Shown: positions 9,687-18,511, counted from the first letter of the stretch. The stretch is DNA of 64,000 nucleotides from Qipengyuania_C sp046254955 (GCF_046254955.1 NZ_JBJXRG010000001.1:1116001-1180000); one strand, 5' to 3'. Made by a program: numbers and translations. The notes: generated by a model from the sequence alone, not told the origin.

Positions 9687-11156
9687 CTAACCCCCGTGTC
9701 GCTCCAGTTCCTTGCCGGTCAGCGTAACAACATGGAGGAGATTGGTCGATCCCGGGGTTCCGAAGGGCACGCCAGCCAGCACGATGAGCTTGCTGCCCGC
9801 TGTGCCGAAGCCGTGGCGCAAGGCCATCCGTTTACCCTTGGCAATCATCTCTTCGAAGCTGCCAATATCCTTGGTGGGAACGGCATGCGCGCCCCACAGA
9901 AGCGCAACGCGGCGCGCGGTTTTGAGCGACGGGGTCAGCACCAGCATCGGAACCGAAGGGCGCTCGCGCGCAACGCGGCGCGCGGTCGAGCCCGAGCCGG
10001 TGAAGACGGTGACGGCAGTGATCGGCAGCGTATCGGCGATGGTCATGCAGCTGTGGCTGAGCGCATCTGCGGTGGTTTCATCGGGCTCGGTATCGTGGAA
10101 GCGTACTCTATCGAGATAGGAATCGTCGGCTTCGACCTGCGCGGCGATCTTGTCCATGATGGTGACCGCTTCCTCGGGCCATTCGCCTGCGGCGGTCTCG
10201 GCCGAGAGCATTACCGCGTCCGCCCCGTCATAGACCGCATTGGCCACATCGGAGACTTCGGCGCGGGTCGGGGCCGGACTTTCGATCATCGATTCTAGCA
10301 TTTGCGTCGCCACGATCACCGGCTTGCCCGCAGTGCGCGCAAGGTTGACGATCTTCTTCTGCAGTGGCGGGACTTCCTGCGGCTCGAGCTCGACCCCGAG
10401 ATCGCCCCGCGCAACCATGATCCCGTCTGCGAGTTCGAGGATTTCGGGCAGACGCCGCACCGCCATCGGCTTTTCTATCTTGGCGCAAAGCGCGCCGTAT
10501 CCGCCCATCAGGCGGCGCGCCTCAGCGAGGTCTTCGGGACGCTGCACAAAAGAGAGCGCGATCCAGTCCGCGCCTTGCTCCACGGCAAAGGCAAGGTCCT
10601 TGCGATCCTTGTCGGTCATTGCGGGGATCGGGATTTCGGCATCGGGGACGTTGACGCCCTTGCGGTCCGAGATCACCCCGCCGACTTCGGCTGAGCAGAG
10701 GATCTTGTCATCGCCCGCTTCGAGTACCTTGAGGCGGATCTTGCCGTCATTGATCAGCAGGCGCTGACCCTTCTCTAGGAGGCCGAACAGCTCGGGATGC
10801 GGCAGCTCGACGCGGGTCTCGTCACCCGGCTCGGGATTGCGATCGAGCGTGAAGTGGCCCGAATGGCGGATCACCGCCTGCCCATCCTTGAACTTGCCGA
10901 CGCGCAGCTTGGGACCCTGCAGATCGGCCAGTATCGCGATCGGGCGGTTGAACTCGCGTTCCATCTCGCGGATCGTCTTGATGGTGGCAGCATGATCGGC
11001 ATGCTCGCCGTGGCTCATGTTGACGCGGAAGGCATCGGCACCCGCCTTGAAGAGCTTGCGCATCATCTCGACATCGCGGCTGGCAGGGCCGACCGTAGCA
11101 AGGATCTTCACCTTGCGGCTGCGCGGCTCGAAGCGGCGGGACTCGCGTTTGCTCAT
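9687..11156 (-). CDS. pyk: Pyruvate kinase
   Basis: Last glycolytic step: phosphoenolpyruvate plus ADP to pyruvate plus ATP. 489 residues, normal for bacterial Pyk. Seen in order: KILATVGPASRD and FRVNMSHGEH in the substrate/K+ region, IAILADLQGPKLRVG, the Lys/Glu/Asp catalytic segment (CAKIEKPMAV, IMVARGDLGVELEPQEVPPLQKK), ATQMLESMI...PTRAEVSDVANAVYDGADAVMLSAETAAG, and the C-terminal domain. The start lies 47 bp from the divergent DUF1244 gene, so the promoters share that short gap. Confidence 0.97.
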   Translation of the reverse strand: MSKRESRRFEPRSRKVKILATVGPASRDVEMMRKLFKAGADAFRVNMSHGEHADHAATIKTIREMEREFNRPIAILADLQGPKLRVGKFKDGQAVIRHSGHFTLDRNPEPGDETRVELPHPELFGLLEKGQRLLINDGKIRLKVLEAGDDKILCSAEVGGVISDRKGVNVPDAEIPIPAMTDKDRKDLAFAVEQGADWIALSFVQRPEDLAEARRLMGGYGALCAKIEKPMAVRRLPEILELADGIMVARGDLGVELEPQEVPPLQKKIVNLARTAGKPVIVATQMLESMIESPAPTRAEVSDVANAVYDGADAVMLSAETAAGEWPEEAVTIMDKIAAQVEADDSYLDRVRFHDTEPDETTADALSHSCMTIADTLPITAVTVFTGSGSTARRVARERPSVPMLVLTPSLKTARRVALLWGAHAVPTKDIGSFEEMIAKGKRMALRHGFGTAGSKLIVLAGVPFGTPGSTNLLHVVTLTGKELERHGG

Positions 11157-11203
11157 ACTGCGCGCCTATGTCAGAGCAGGGCGACAATACAAGGACGATT
11201 ACC

Positions 11204-11518
11204 ATGACTGCAGAAAATTGCACCGCGCTCGACGAACTTCCCGATGACGTAGCGGCAGCGGCGTTCCGGCGGCTGGTGCGGCATTTGCAACATCGCCATG
11301 ACGCGCAGAATATCGAGCTGATGGGACTGGCCGGCTTTTGCCGTAACTGCCTCGCAGACTGGATTCGCGATGCCGGCTTCGAGGGCGACAAGGCGGCGGC
11401 GCGCGAGGTGATCCACGGCATGCCGATGGAAGAGTGGAAGGCGACCCGCCAGAAACCAGCAACCGATGCGCAGATCGCGGCGATGGAAGCGAGCGTCGCG
11501 AAAAATCGCGTGGATTAG
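11204..11518 (+). CDS. DUF1244 family protein
   Basis: A 104-residue cytosolic protein of the DUF1244 family, widespread in alphaproteobacteria and of unknown function. The family core is clear: AAFRRLVRHLQHRHDAQNIELMGLAGFCRNCLADW...EVIHGMPMEEWK, including the conserved FCRNCL cysteine pair. The start at 11204 was chosen because AAGGA (11191-11195) lies 8 nt ahead. An upstream ATG at 11168 adds 12 residues and has a weaker site. It is probably co-transcribed with gapR, 78 bp downstream. Confidence 0.85.
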   Translation: MTAENCTALDELPDDVAAAAFRRLVRHLQHRHDAQNIELMGLAGFCRNCLADWIRDAGFEGDKAAAREVIHGMPMEEWKATRQKPATDAQIAAMEASVAKNRVD

Positions 11519-11596
11519 GGCAGCAGCGGGTTCACCGCAGGCGAGCGGCTGGCTAACAAACCGCCAACTGATTCTCATCCATTGGAGCTAGACAAG

Positions 11597-11833
11597 ATGG
11601 CAGAAGCCACCGACGACCGCCTGCGCCTGCTGATCGAGCGTATCGAACGCCTCGAGGAAGAAAAGAAAGGCATCGCCGATGATATTCGCGATGTCTATGC
11701 CGAGGCCAAGGCGGTCGGCTATGACACCAAGATTATGCGCCAGGTCGTTCGCCTCAGAAAGATGCGGCCTGATGATCGGGCGGAGATGGAAACGATTCTC
11801 GATACCTACAAGGCGGCGCTCGGCCTCGAATAG
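11597..11833 (+). CDS. gapR: GapR-like nucleoid protein (DUF2312)
   Basis: A small coiled-coil DNA-binding protein of 78 residues. In Caulobacter, GapR binds over-twisted DNA and helps DNA replication and segregation; the role here is by family. The sequence shows the continuous helix RLRLLIERIERLEEEKKGIADDIRDVY followed by AEAKAVGYDTKIMRQVVRLRKM, the DUF2312 signature. The ATG at 11597 follows GGAG (11584-11587) by 9 nt. A TTG at 11582 is in frame but would overlap that ribosome site. Confidence 0.9.
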   Translation: MAEATDDRLRLLIERIERLEEEKKGIADDIRDVYAEAKAVGYDTKIMRQVVRLRKMRPDDRAEMETILDTYKAALGLE

Positions 11834-11850
11834 GACAATCCCGGACGCAT

Positions 11851-12360
11851 ATGTCGCAAGTGATCATCAGGCCAGCCGATCCGCAAAAGGATGCGGCGGC
11901 CTGTGCCGAGATCTACCGCCCTTTTGTGACCGACGGCTGGACCAGTTTCGAGACCGATCCGCCCGATGAGGCGGAGATGACGCGGCGTATTTCCGAGTAT
12001 GGAGATAGCCACGCCTGGCTGGTGGCCGAGCGCGATGGGGAAGTGATTGGATATGCCTATGGCTCGCGGCATCGCACGCGTGCAGCCTATCAGACTTCTT
12101 GCGACGTTGCGGTCTATGTCGCGCCCCAAGCCGCCGCAGCAGGTGTCGGGACTGCGCTCTATGGCGAGCTACTGGCGGCGCTTGCGACCGGCTACCATGC
12201 TGCCTTTGCCGGTATCGCGCTCCCCAACGATGCAAGCATCGCGCTGCATCGCAAGATGGGCTTCGAGCCGGTTGGTGTGTATCGTGATGTTGGCTGGAAG
12301 CTCGGCGCCTACCGCGATGTGAGCTGGTGGCAGAAAGTCTTGGCCGAGAGCGGCAACTAA
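11851..12360 (+). CDS. GNAT N-acetyltransferase (phosphinothricin acetyltransferase-like)
   Basis: A 169-residue GNAT-fold acetyltransferase. The motif-A acetyl-CoA loop is seen in VAVYVAPQAAAAGVGTALYGELL, and the C-terminal IALPNDASIALHRKMGFEPVGVYRDVGWKLGAYRDVSWWQ matches the Pat/Bar/YncA (MnaT) subfamily, which acetylates the amino group of methionine derivatives, sulfoximine or phosphinothricin. The natural substrate cannot be read from sequence. The gene lies 17 bp after gapR. Confidence 0.88.
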   Translation: MSQVIIRPADPQKDAAACAEIYRPFVTDGWTSFETDPPDEAEMTRRISEYGDSHAWLVAERDGEVIGYAYGSRHRTRAAYQTSCDVAVYVAPQAAAAGVGTALYGELLAALATGYHAAFAGIALPNDASIALHRKMGFEPVGVYRDVGWKLGAYRDVSWWQKVLAESGN

Positions 12361-12372
12361 GGAGAGCGAAGT

Positions 12373-12741
12373 ATGGCAAGCCCGTGGGAATCGAAGTCCA
12401 ATGATGCCGGAGATCGTGGCGGCATGATTGTCAGCACAACGACTGCGATCGAAGGTCGTCCGGTGAAGCACTACCTTGGTGTGGTCACAGGCGAAGTCAT
12501 CGTTGGTGCCAACCTGTTCCGAGACTTGTTTGCCTCGATCACTGATATCGTAGGCGGGCGTTCGGGCAAGTATGAGGAGGTGCTCAGCCGCGCGCGGCGC
12601 GAGGCGATTTCCGAGATGAAGCAGGAAGCGCTCCAGCTGGGCGGCAATGCCGTGGTGGGCGTCGATATCGACTATGAAGTGATCGGTCAGAACGGCTCGA
12701 TGCTGATGGTCTCGGTCAGCGGGACGGCCGTGGTGATCTAG
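12373..12741 (+). CDS. YbjQ/UPF0145 family protein
   Basis: A 122-residue heavy-metal-binding-like domain protein of the YbjQ (DUF74) family, which forms pentamers; function unknown. Family marks are STTTAIEGRPVKHYLGVVTGE, DIVGGRSGKYEEVL, and ARREAISEMKQEALQLGGNAVVGVDIDYE. GGAG precedes the ATG, 12 bp after the acetyltransferase gene. Its TAG stop overlaps the stop of the convergent protease gene in the tetranucleotide CTAG. Confidence 0.9.
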   Translation: MASPWESKSNDAGDRGGMIVSTTTAIEGRPVKHYLGVVTGEVIVGANLFRDLFASITDIVGGRSGKYEEVLSRARREAISEMKQEALQLGGNAVVGVDIDYEVIGQNGSMLMVSVSGTAVVI

Positions 12742-13523
12742 CCGCCCAATCCTGCCCCATCGGCTGCAACTACGATTGCCATGATCGTGCCATTGTGCAG
12801 CGCGTGCACCAGTATCGCCGACCAGAGGCCAAACTTCACCCGAACATAAGCGCAGATCAGCCCGAGGATGAACTGCGGCAACACCAGCAGCCACAGCAAC
12901 GGCGAAATCTCTTCTTCGTAGTTGGCCAGATGGACGCTGGCGAAACCGAGGGCGCTGAGGAACAGGATTACCGGGAATGCCGCGGCGAACCAGCGCCATG
13001 GTCCGCGGTTTCGGAAATACCAGAGGGCGAAGCCCGCCAGTGCGAGGCCGACCATGAAGCCGAGCCCGGCGAACAGGAATATGCCGGTGTCATCCGGATT
13101 GGTGGCGCCGGTCATGCCGGCAACGAGCGGAATCGCCAGCGCGCCAATGATGACCGCAAGCATTGCGAGCACATGCCCTGGCCGTCCCGAAAGCCAGCTG
13201 CGGAAGACGAGCTCTTCGCCCAGAGGCGCACCGATCACGACGAGCGCGATGAGCCCCGCGGTCAATTCCATGTCGGCGAGCGCAGTTTCGGGAATTTCGA
13301 GCCCCAGCGCCATCGCGGTGAAGAGCAGCGCAAGCAACAGCCCGACCAGGATAAAGTCGAGCGCCAGCATACGGAAAGTTCCCGTGATTGACTGACTGTC
13401 GATTCCCGCCGCTTTCTCCGGCAAGCGTGGCCGCTTCAGGAATCCAAGGAAATCCGACCATTGGGCCGTCATCGAATGCGCCTGGGGCAGATGTGCCTCA
13501 GGGCTTGTTACTGGCGTGCTCAT
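12738..13523 (-). CDS. CPBP family intramembrane metalloprotease
   Basis: An integral membrane protein of 261 residues, related to Rce1/CAAX proteases and the CPBP (Abi) family. The three diagnostic motifs are present: EELVFR (EExxxR, residues 103-108), FASVHLAN (FxxxH) and HALHN near the C-terminus. Seven or eight hydrophobic segments are visible. The start at 13523 (MSTPVTSPE) was chosen because a longer frame to 13796 would run through the yebC start on the other strand. The physiological substrate is unknown; relatives are tied to peptide maturation or self-immunity. Confidence 0.85.
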   Translation of the reverse strand: MSTPVTSPEAHLPQAHSMTAQWSDFLGFLKRPRLPEKAAGIDSQSITGTFRMLALDFILVGLLLALLFTAMALGLEIPETALADMELTAGLIALVVIGAPLGEELVFRSWLSGRPGHVLAMLAVIIGALAIPLVAGMTGATNPDDTGIFLFAGLGFMVGLALAGFALWYFRNRGPWRWFAAAFPVILFLSALGFASVHLANYEEEISPLLWLLVLPQFILGLICAYVRVKFGLWSAILVHALHNGTIMAIVVAADGAGLGG

Positions 13524-13575
13524 GCGGCTAATGCGGCCCCCGAAATCCGTTTTTCCGATTAATTGAAGTGACACT

Positions 13576-14322
13576 ATGGCAGGCCATTCCAAATTCAAGA
13601 ACATCATGCACCGCAAAGGTGCACAAGATAAGAAGCGTTCGAACCTTTTTTCCAAGCTTTCGCGCGAGATTACCGTCGCGGCGAAGATGGGTACGCCCGA
13701 TCCCGACATGAATCCTCGCCTGCGGTTGGCGGTGAATACCGCCAAGGCGCAATCGATGCCGAAGGACAATATCCAGCGCGCGATCGACAAGGCCACGGCG
13801 GGCGATGACGAGAATTATGAGGAAGTCCGCTACGAGGGCTATGGCCCGGGCGGCAGCGCGATCATCGTCGAGACGCTGACGGATAATCGCAATCGCACTG
13901 CCACTGCTGTGCGAACGGCATTCAGCAAGCATGGCGGCAACCTTGGCACCGAGGGCTCGGTTGCGCACGGGTTCGAGCGCAAAGGCCTGATCGAATATCC
14001 TGCTTCTGCAGGGGATGAGGAAAAGGTCCTCGAAGCCGTGATGGAAGCCGGAGCGGACGATCTGGAAAGCGACGAGACCGGACACACGATCTGGACCGAA
14101 GCCGATGCATTGCATCAGGTTGCATCCGATCTGGAAAAGACTTTGGGCGAGGCGGAGAATGTGAAGCTGGCCTGGAAGCCCAACATAACTGTCGAAATGG
14201 ACGAGAAAGGCGCGGGCACATTGCTTAAGCTGATCGACGTGCTGGACGATGACGATGACGTCCAGACGGTGTGGGGGAATTATGAGATCTCGGACGAGAT
14301 CATGGAGCGTCTTGAAGACTAG
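13576..14322 (+). CDS. yebC: YebC/PmpR family transcriptional or translational regulator
   Basis: A 248-residue YebC/TACO1-family protein. The start MAGHSKFKNIMHRKGAQDKKRSNLFSKL... region is diagnostic, as are YEGYGPGG and ETLTDNRNRTA. Members bind DNA as regulators or help the ribosome at proline stretches. It lies just ahead of ruvC, the usual linkage in proteobacteria. Confidence 0.96.
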   Translation: MAGHSKFKNIMHRKGAQDKKRSNLFSKLSREITVAAKMGTPDPDMNPRLRLAVNTAKAQSMPKDNIQRAIDKATAGDDENYEEVRYEGYGPGGSAIIVETLTDNRNRTATAVRTAFSKHGGNLGTEGSVAHGFERKGLIEYPASAGDEEKVLEAVMEAGADDLESDETGHTIWTEADALHQVASDLEKTLGEAENVKLAWKPNITVEMDEKGAGTLLKLIDVLDDDDDVQTVWGNYEISDEIMERLED

Positions 14323-14448
14323 GTTGATGGATTACGACACCGGCCCGCTCCCCCACCCGACCACCCAAGGGTACAATCTGGCGTGGCCAGACGGGGGGGA
14401 GGGCTGGCGCCGCCAAGGGCGGACGGACGTCCGACCCGCACCCATCAG

Positions 14449-14916
14449 ATGACTCTCATTCTCGGTCTCGACCCATCACTCAGCTGCACGGGTTGGGGCG
14501 TTGTGCGCTCAGAGGGCGCGCGCCTTTCCCACATTGCCAATGGTGAAATCAGGACCGATCCGAAGGCACCGCTCGCCGAACGCCTGCTGCATCTGCACGA
14601 TTCGATAGCAGCGGTGGCGCAGACGCATGCGCCCGACCGCGCGGCGGCGGAGGAAGTCTTCGTCAACAAGAACCCGCAATCGACGCTCAAGCTGGCGCAA
14701 GCGCGCGGTGTTGTGCTGGCCGCCTGCGCGCGTGCCGGCGTTAGCGTGAACGAACACTCGGCCCGCAAGGTCAAGAAGGCCGTGGTAGGCACAGGGGCGG
14801 CTGACAAGACACAGGTGCAGGCGATGTTAAAGGTTTTGTTGCCGGGTGCTCCTGTCGAAGGGCCCGATGCCGCGGACGCGCTCGCCGTGGCAATTGCCGA
14901 TGCGCATCTGGGCTGA
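14449..14916 (+). CDS. ruvC: Crossover junction endodeoxyribonuclease RuvC
   Basis: Holliday-junction resolvase, 155 residues. The acidic catalytic residues are in place: Asp8 (GLDPS), Glu68/69 (AAEEVFV), Asp140 and Asp143 (GPDAADALAVA). The ATG at 14449 gives the family's normal MTLILGLDPSL opening; an upstream extension to 14383 is not needed. ruvA and ruvB are not adjacent, unlike in many proteobacteria. Confidence 0.96.
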   Translation: MTLILGLDPSLSCTGWGVVRSEGARLSHIANGEIRTDPKAPLAERLLHLHDSIAAVAQTHAPDRAAAEEVFVNKNPQSTLKLAQARGVVLAACARAGVSVNEHSARKVKKAVVGTGAADKTQVQAMLKVLLPGAPVEGPDAADALAVAIADAHLG

Positions 14917-15094
14917 CTTCACCTTTTGCTGAGACTGAATGCGGCAAGTCATTCATATTACGCCGTTTAAATCTGAACAAGTTCCTAGGTGAAACCGACT
15001 TGCTGTGATAAAACAGCGACTCGGGCATGCTGCGAAAGCGTCTGTTCCCTGAGGGTCGCGTCTTCGGGTCGCGTACACGGTGGGAGAATACATA

Positions 15095-15574
15095 ATGAAA
15101 AGAACTGCAATGATGGTGGCATCGGCTGCCCTGGTATTTGGTGCGAGTTCGGCCAATGCCCAGAAGTTCACTTATGACGTAGTCTGGCAGCCGGTCGAGA
15201 ACGTTGGCGGCATGACAACACCAAACGGTCCGCGCGGCGGAGGCGGTGTTGTCGAAGGAGCCTATTCTACGACTTTTGACGACGGGACCACAAGTTCAGG
15301 AACAGTGAAATGCGTTGGCCTGCAGCAGCCGGACGGCGGCATTTTCGCGATCCATCTGTCGTGCAGTATTGCTGATGCGAATGGCAGCAAATCGTCATCG
15401 GTTTACGGGTGCAATTACCTCGGAGAACCGGGTCCGGGCACAGCGCTCGGTTGCGTGGGCGGCATTCAAGGCAGCGATGGCGATTCGGCCGGAGCCAACG
15501 GATCGCTGACGATGCACTGGTACAGCCAGACGAATGCGACCGGCACGGGCCAGTGGTACGCTCCGGGCGAGTAA
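15095..15574 (+). CDS. Secreted hypothetical protein
   Basis: A 159-residue exported protein I do not recognise. The signal peptide is MKRTAMMVASAALVFGASSANA, with cleavage likely before QKFTYDV. The mature part is rich in Gly, Ser and Thr with four cysteines (VKCVG, HLSCSI, VYGCNY, ALGCVG), which could form two disulfides in the periplasm. GGAG stands 8 nt before the ATG at 15095. A terminator follows, so it is a single-gene unit. Confidence 0.75.
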   Translation: MKRTAMMVASAALVFGASSANAQKFTYDVVWQPVENVGGMTTPNGPRGGGGVVEGAYSTTFDDGTTSSGTVKCVGLQQPDGGIFAIHLSCSIADANGSKSSSVYGCNYLGEPGPGTALGCVGGIQGSDGDSAGANGSLTMHWYSQTNATGTGQWYAPGE

Positions 15575-15595
15575 TACCCTAGCTGACAAGAGGAT

Positions 15596-15634
15596 CCGGC
15601 CGCTGGAGGAAATCCGGCGGCCGGTTTCGTTTGT
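15596..15634 (+). terminator. Rho-independent terminator
   Basis: CCGGCCGC (15596-15603) pairs perfectly with GCGGCCGG (15617-15624), followed by TTTCGTTTGT. It closes the secreted-protein gene. Nothing else is evident in the remaining ~190 bp before the next gene, apart from a likely promoter. Confidence 0.85.
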
Positions 15635-15822
15635 GCGGGTGCTTCCTCACCTGTCCTACACGCGCGAATGCCGCTAGATCGCGCAGGATGGCCATGCGCA
15701 GCTCATACCTTCGTCATTAGCGGACTTACGGTCTGGCGTATGCGCCAGTTTCCTGCTCAAGGACAGTGCTCCATGTGCTCCATCCAGTAGGAATACAGAG
15801 AACAAGACCGAAGGCTAGCAGC

Positions 15823-16179
15823 GTGAAAATCGAAGTTTACGGCATCCCCAATTGCGACACGGTGAAGAAGGCGCGCAAGTGGCTCGAAACGAGCGGGCGC
15901 GACTACAGTTTTCATGATTACAAGAAGGAAGGCGCCGATCCGGGCAAGCTGGAAGACTGGACCAGCCGGGTAGGCTGGGAGCCTCTTCTCAACACACGCG
16001 GTACGACCTTCCGCAAGTTATCCGACGACGACAAGGCCAATATCGACCGGGAAAAGGCGATCGCGTTGATGGCGGCGAATCCCAGCATGATCAAACGTCC
16101 GGTAGTCGAGTTCTCGGATGAAGAAGGGTATGGAATCCTGGTCGGCTTCAAGGAGAGCGATTGGGAAACGGAGCTCTAG
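15823..16179 (+). CDS. ArsC/Spx (YffB) family reductase-like protein
   Basis: A 118-residue thioredoxin-fold protein of the ArsC/Spx/YffB family. It begins VKIEVYGIPNCDTVKKARKWLE, where the single Cys in PNCDT is the redox Cys of the family, and continues with RGTTFRKLSDDDKANID and MIKRPVVEF, all typical. Whether it reduces arsenate or acts on glutathionylated proteins is unknown. The GTG at 15823 is chosen over an upstream ATG (15766) because the family begins here and AAGG lies 8-9 nt ahead. Its stop shares CTAG with the convergent small ORF. Confidence 0.85.
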   Translation: MKIEVYGIPNCDTVKKARKWLETSGRDYSFHDYKKEGADPGKLEDWTSRVGWEPLLNTRGTTFRKLSDDDKANIDREKAIALMAANPSMIKRPVVEFSDEEGYGILVGFKESDWETEL

Positions 16180-16328
16180 CCGCCCCAGTCGCTGGTCCCG
16201 CCGGTCAGATCATCGGCATTGCTATCTGCGGCGCTGGAGATACCCTGCTTGATATCCGCAAGGTTATAGCCCGCGCCCCATAATGCGCCGGAAACCAAAA
16301 CTGCCGCAATGAGGACTTTTTTGAACAT
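16176..16328 (-). CDS. Possible small membrane or exported protein
   Basis: A 50-residue candidate beginning MFKKVLIAAVLVSGALWGAG, a good membrane or signal segment, followed by a polar tail (IKQGISSAADSNADDLTGG). Its start overlaps the 5' region of the divergent glycerophosphodiesterase gene, and its stop overlaps the convergent yffB-like stop in CTAG. I see no strong ribosome site. It fits the tight packing seen elsewhere here, but coding status is uncertain. Confidence 0.4.
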   Translation of the reverse strand: MFKKVLIAAVLVSGALWGAGYNLADIKQGISSAADSNADDLTGGTSDWGG

Positions 16329-16350
16329 GACTGGGCGAGTTTCGCGGATG

Positions 16351-17379
16351 GCGGCAAATATTCGGTTAAATTCCGCAATCTTGGCATTCTTGTTGGCCTT
16401 CCCTGCGGCAGCGCAGGATATCATCGCGCATCGCGGCGCGAGCGGCGATCGACCCGAGCACACGCTCGCGGCCTATGAATTGGCGATCGACCAGGGCGCC
16501 GACTGGATCGAGCCGGATCTTGTGGTGACGAAGGATCTTGTGCTGATCGCGCGCCACGAGAACGAGTTATCCTCGACCACCGATGTTGCCTCGCGCGAAG
16601 AGTTCGAGGATCGCGAACGCTCAAAGGAAATCGATGGCAGGCTGGTATCCGGCTGGTTCGCAGAGGACTTCACGCTCGAAGAATTGCGCACCTTGCGGGC
16701 GAAGGAACGGCTTCCGATACTGCGCCCGGCCAATGCACGTTACAATGGCCTCTACCAAGTGCCGACCTTTGCCGAAATCGTGAAGTTGGTGCGGGCTAAA
16801 GAAGCGGAAAGCGGGCGCACGATCGGCCTCATCCCTGAACTCAAACACTCGCACTTCCTGCTTCAGGAAGCCGGGATCGATATGGTCGACGTGGTTCTCA
16901 AAGAGTTGCGGGAACAGGGCATCGAAGAGAGCGACCGGTTTGCGATCCAGTCGTTCGAAGTCGGCGCGCTCAGGCGCCTCGATCAGCGCAGCGACTATAG
17001 GCTGGTCCAGCTGGTGGGGACGACGGGAGGGCCAGTCGATGAACCAACTATGCGCTACGCAGACATGATTGCGCCTTCGGGCCTTGAGGAGATCGCGATC
17101 TATGCCGATACGATAGCCGCGGATATCCGGCTTGTGCTGGATGACGATGGTGCGGCCACACCGCTGGCCGCACATGCCCGTGATGCGGGTCTAGCGGTTC
17201 ACGCGTGGACTTTGCGCAAGGAGAATGCCTTCCTGCCGCCCGCCTTGCGTAGTGCGGGAGGTGAAGCCGCCACAGGCAATCCCGCGGGACTGTGGAGCAT
17301 GCTTGCCAGCGCTGGTGTCTCCGCGATCTTTACCGACGATCCGGGTCTGGCGCGCGCCGCACGTGACGCGGGCGAATAG
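16351..17379 (+). CDS. glpQ: Periplasmic glycerophosphodiester phosphodiesterase
   Basis: Hydrolyses glycerophosphodiesters to sn-glycerol 3-phosphate and an alcohol. The signal peptide MAANIRLNSAILAFLLAFPAAAQ places it in the periplasm. GDPD motifs: IIAHRGASGDRPEHT (catalytic His), WIEPDLVVTKD (metal Glu/Asp), IPELKH, and HAWTLRKEN near the end. Length (342 residues) matches GlpQ-type enzymes. In-frame starts at 16309 and 16327 are also possible; none has a clear ribosome site, and 16351 gives the tidiest signal peptide. Confidence 0.88.
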   Translation, partial: AANIRLNSAILAFLLAFPAAAQDIIAHRGASGDRPEHTLAAYELAIDQGADWIEPDLVVTKDLVLIARHENELSSTTDVASREEFEDRERSKEIDGRLVSGWFAEDFTLEELRTLRAKERLPILRPANARYNGLYQVPTFAEIVKLVRAKEAESGRTIGLIPELKHSHFLLQEAGIDMVDVVLKELREQGIEESDRFAIQSFEVGALRRLDQRSDYRLVQLVGTTGGPVDEPTMRYADMIAPSGLEEIAIYADTIAADIRLVLDDDGAATPLAAHARDAGLAVHAWTLRKENAFLPPALRSAGGEAATGNPAGLWSMLASAGVSAIFTDDPGLARAARDAGE

Positions 17380-17388
17380 TAGGAGGCT

Positions 17389-17748
17389 TTACTCGCCCTT
17401 ATCTTCGAGCGCCTTTTCTTCGGCGCTGCGCTCGTCGAAATACTTGCTAATGTGCTCGAGTACGGCGCCATAGAGCGGTTCTTCGAACTCCGCACCAATT
17501 TCGGAATCCTTGTTCCAGCGGACGTAGGTAAGCAGCGGTCCGACATTGCCAATCCGTAAGACCAGCCGGTCATCGGGTTTGAGGGTGCCGAACTTGTCGA
17601 AGAATCGGCAGCCCTTTTCGTTCACATCGAGGATCTTTACGTCACGTGCGATGCCTCGTCCTGTGCGGTACTTGCCCCAGGCACCGATGTCGCGACGGTC
17701 TCCTCGCCGCCGCTCGCTATCATCGCCTGTGTCTTCTTCCGCCGCCAT
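17389..17748 (-). CDS. PilZ domain protein
   Basis: A 119-residue protein with a PilZ fold, the usual c-di-GMP receptor. The two binding motifs are visible: an Arg cluster RRRGDRRD (RxxxR) near residues 13-19 and LDVNEKGCRFF (D/NxSxxG-like, with Asn and Glu in place of the Ser region). The imperfect second motif leaves ligand binding uncertain. The ATG at 17748 follows GGGGA by about 7 nt; longer frames would run into ubiG. It may report to the GGDEF-EAL protein at 4.5 kb. Confidence 0.8.
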   Translation of the reverse strand: MAAEEDTGDDSERRRGDRRDIGAWGKYRTGRGIARDVKILDVNEKGCRFFDKFGTLKPDDRLVLRIGNVGPLLTYVRWNKDSEIGAEFEEPLYGAVLEHISKYFDERSAEEKALEDKGE

Positions 17749-17764
17749 TACATTCCCCAACGTG

Positions 17765-18511
17765 TTACTCCCGAGCATTTTCCATATCATGTATGGCCGT
17801 GCATAGGTAATTAAGGCCGATATCGTCGGAAAGTTGCAATCCTGTAACCGGCGAAAATGCAATACCTTGCAAATTTTGCATTTCCAGATCTTGTCCAAGT
17901 AATAACGCGGCCAGTTCTTCCGGCGTGATGAAATCGTCCCAATGATGCGTGCCGCGCGGGATCATGCCCAGCCGCTCTGCCCCTTCGACTAGCAGGAGAC
18001 GCGATTGCGGCGTCCGGTTGGGGGTCGAAAGGATCATCAATCCGCCGGGCGCGATGTGGCTCGCAAGTTCGGCAAGGAATGCCGACTTGTCGGCAACATG
18101 CTCAATCACTTCGAGGCAAGTGACGAGATCGTACTGGCCTAAGCTGAGATCGCCCAATTCTCCGGCATGGTAGGTGATATTTAGTCCCGAACCCGCCGCG
18201 TGCTCGCGTGCTGCCGCGATATTCTCAGCGGCTGCATCGACACCGGTTACGTTCGCACCCAGCCTTGCGAGCGGTTCGCATAGCAGGCCGGCGCCGCAAC
18301 CGACATCGAGCACGCGCTTGTTTGCGAGCGGCATACGCTCTTCGGTATTGCCACTCCAATGCTCGTCGATCTGGTCACGAATATATCCCAGTCGCACCGG
18401 ATTGAGCCTGTGCAGCATGGCCGATGAGCCTTTGGGGTCCCACCAGTCCTTGGCCAACTGGCCGAAATGCTCCGCTTCTTGCGGCCGGATTGTCGCGGAT
18501 CGCGTGCTCAT
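17765..18511 (-). CDS. ubiG: Ubiquinone biosynthesis O-methyltransferase
   Basis: SAM-dependent O-methyltransferase acting twice in ubiquinone synthesis; 248 residues. It shows FGQLAKDWWDPKGSSAMLHRLNPVRLGYI, the UbiG-specific opening, then the SAM motif LDVGCGAGLLCEPLARLGANVTGVDAA, and STPNRTPQSRLLLV later. The ATG overlaps the stop of the upstream PhyH gene by 4 nt. Confidence 0.95.
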   Translation of the reverse strand: MSTRSATIRPQEAEHFGQLAKDWWDPKGSSAMLHRLNPVRLGYIRDQIDEHWSGNTEERMPLANKRVLDVGCGAGLLCEPLARLGANVTGVDAAAENIAAAREHAAGSGLNITYHAGELGDLSLGQYDLVTCLEVIEHVADKSAFLAELASHIAPGGLMILSTPNRTPQSRLLLVEGAERLGMIPRGTHHWDDFITPEELAALLLGQDLEMQNLQGIAFSPVTGLQLSDDIGLNYLCTAIHDMENARE

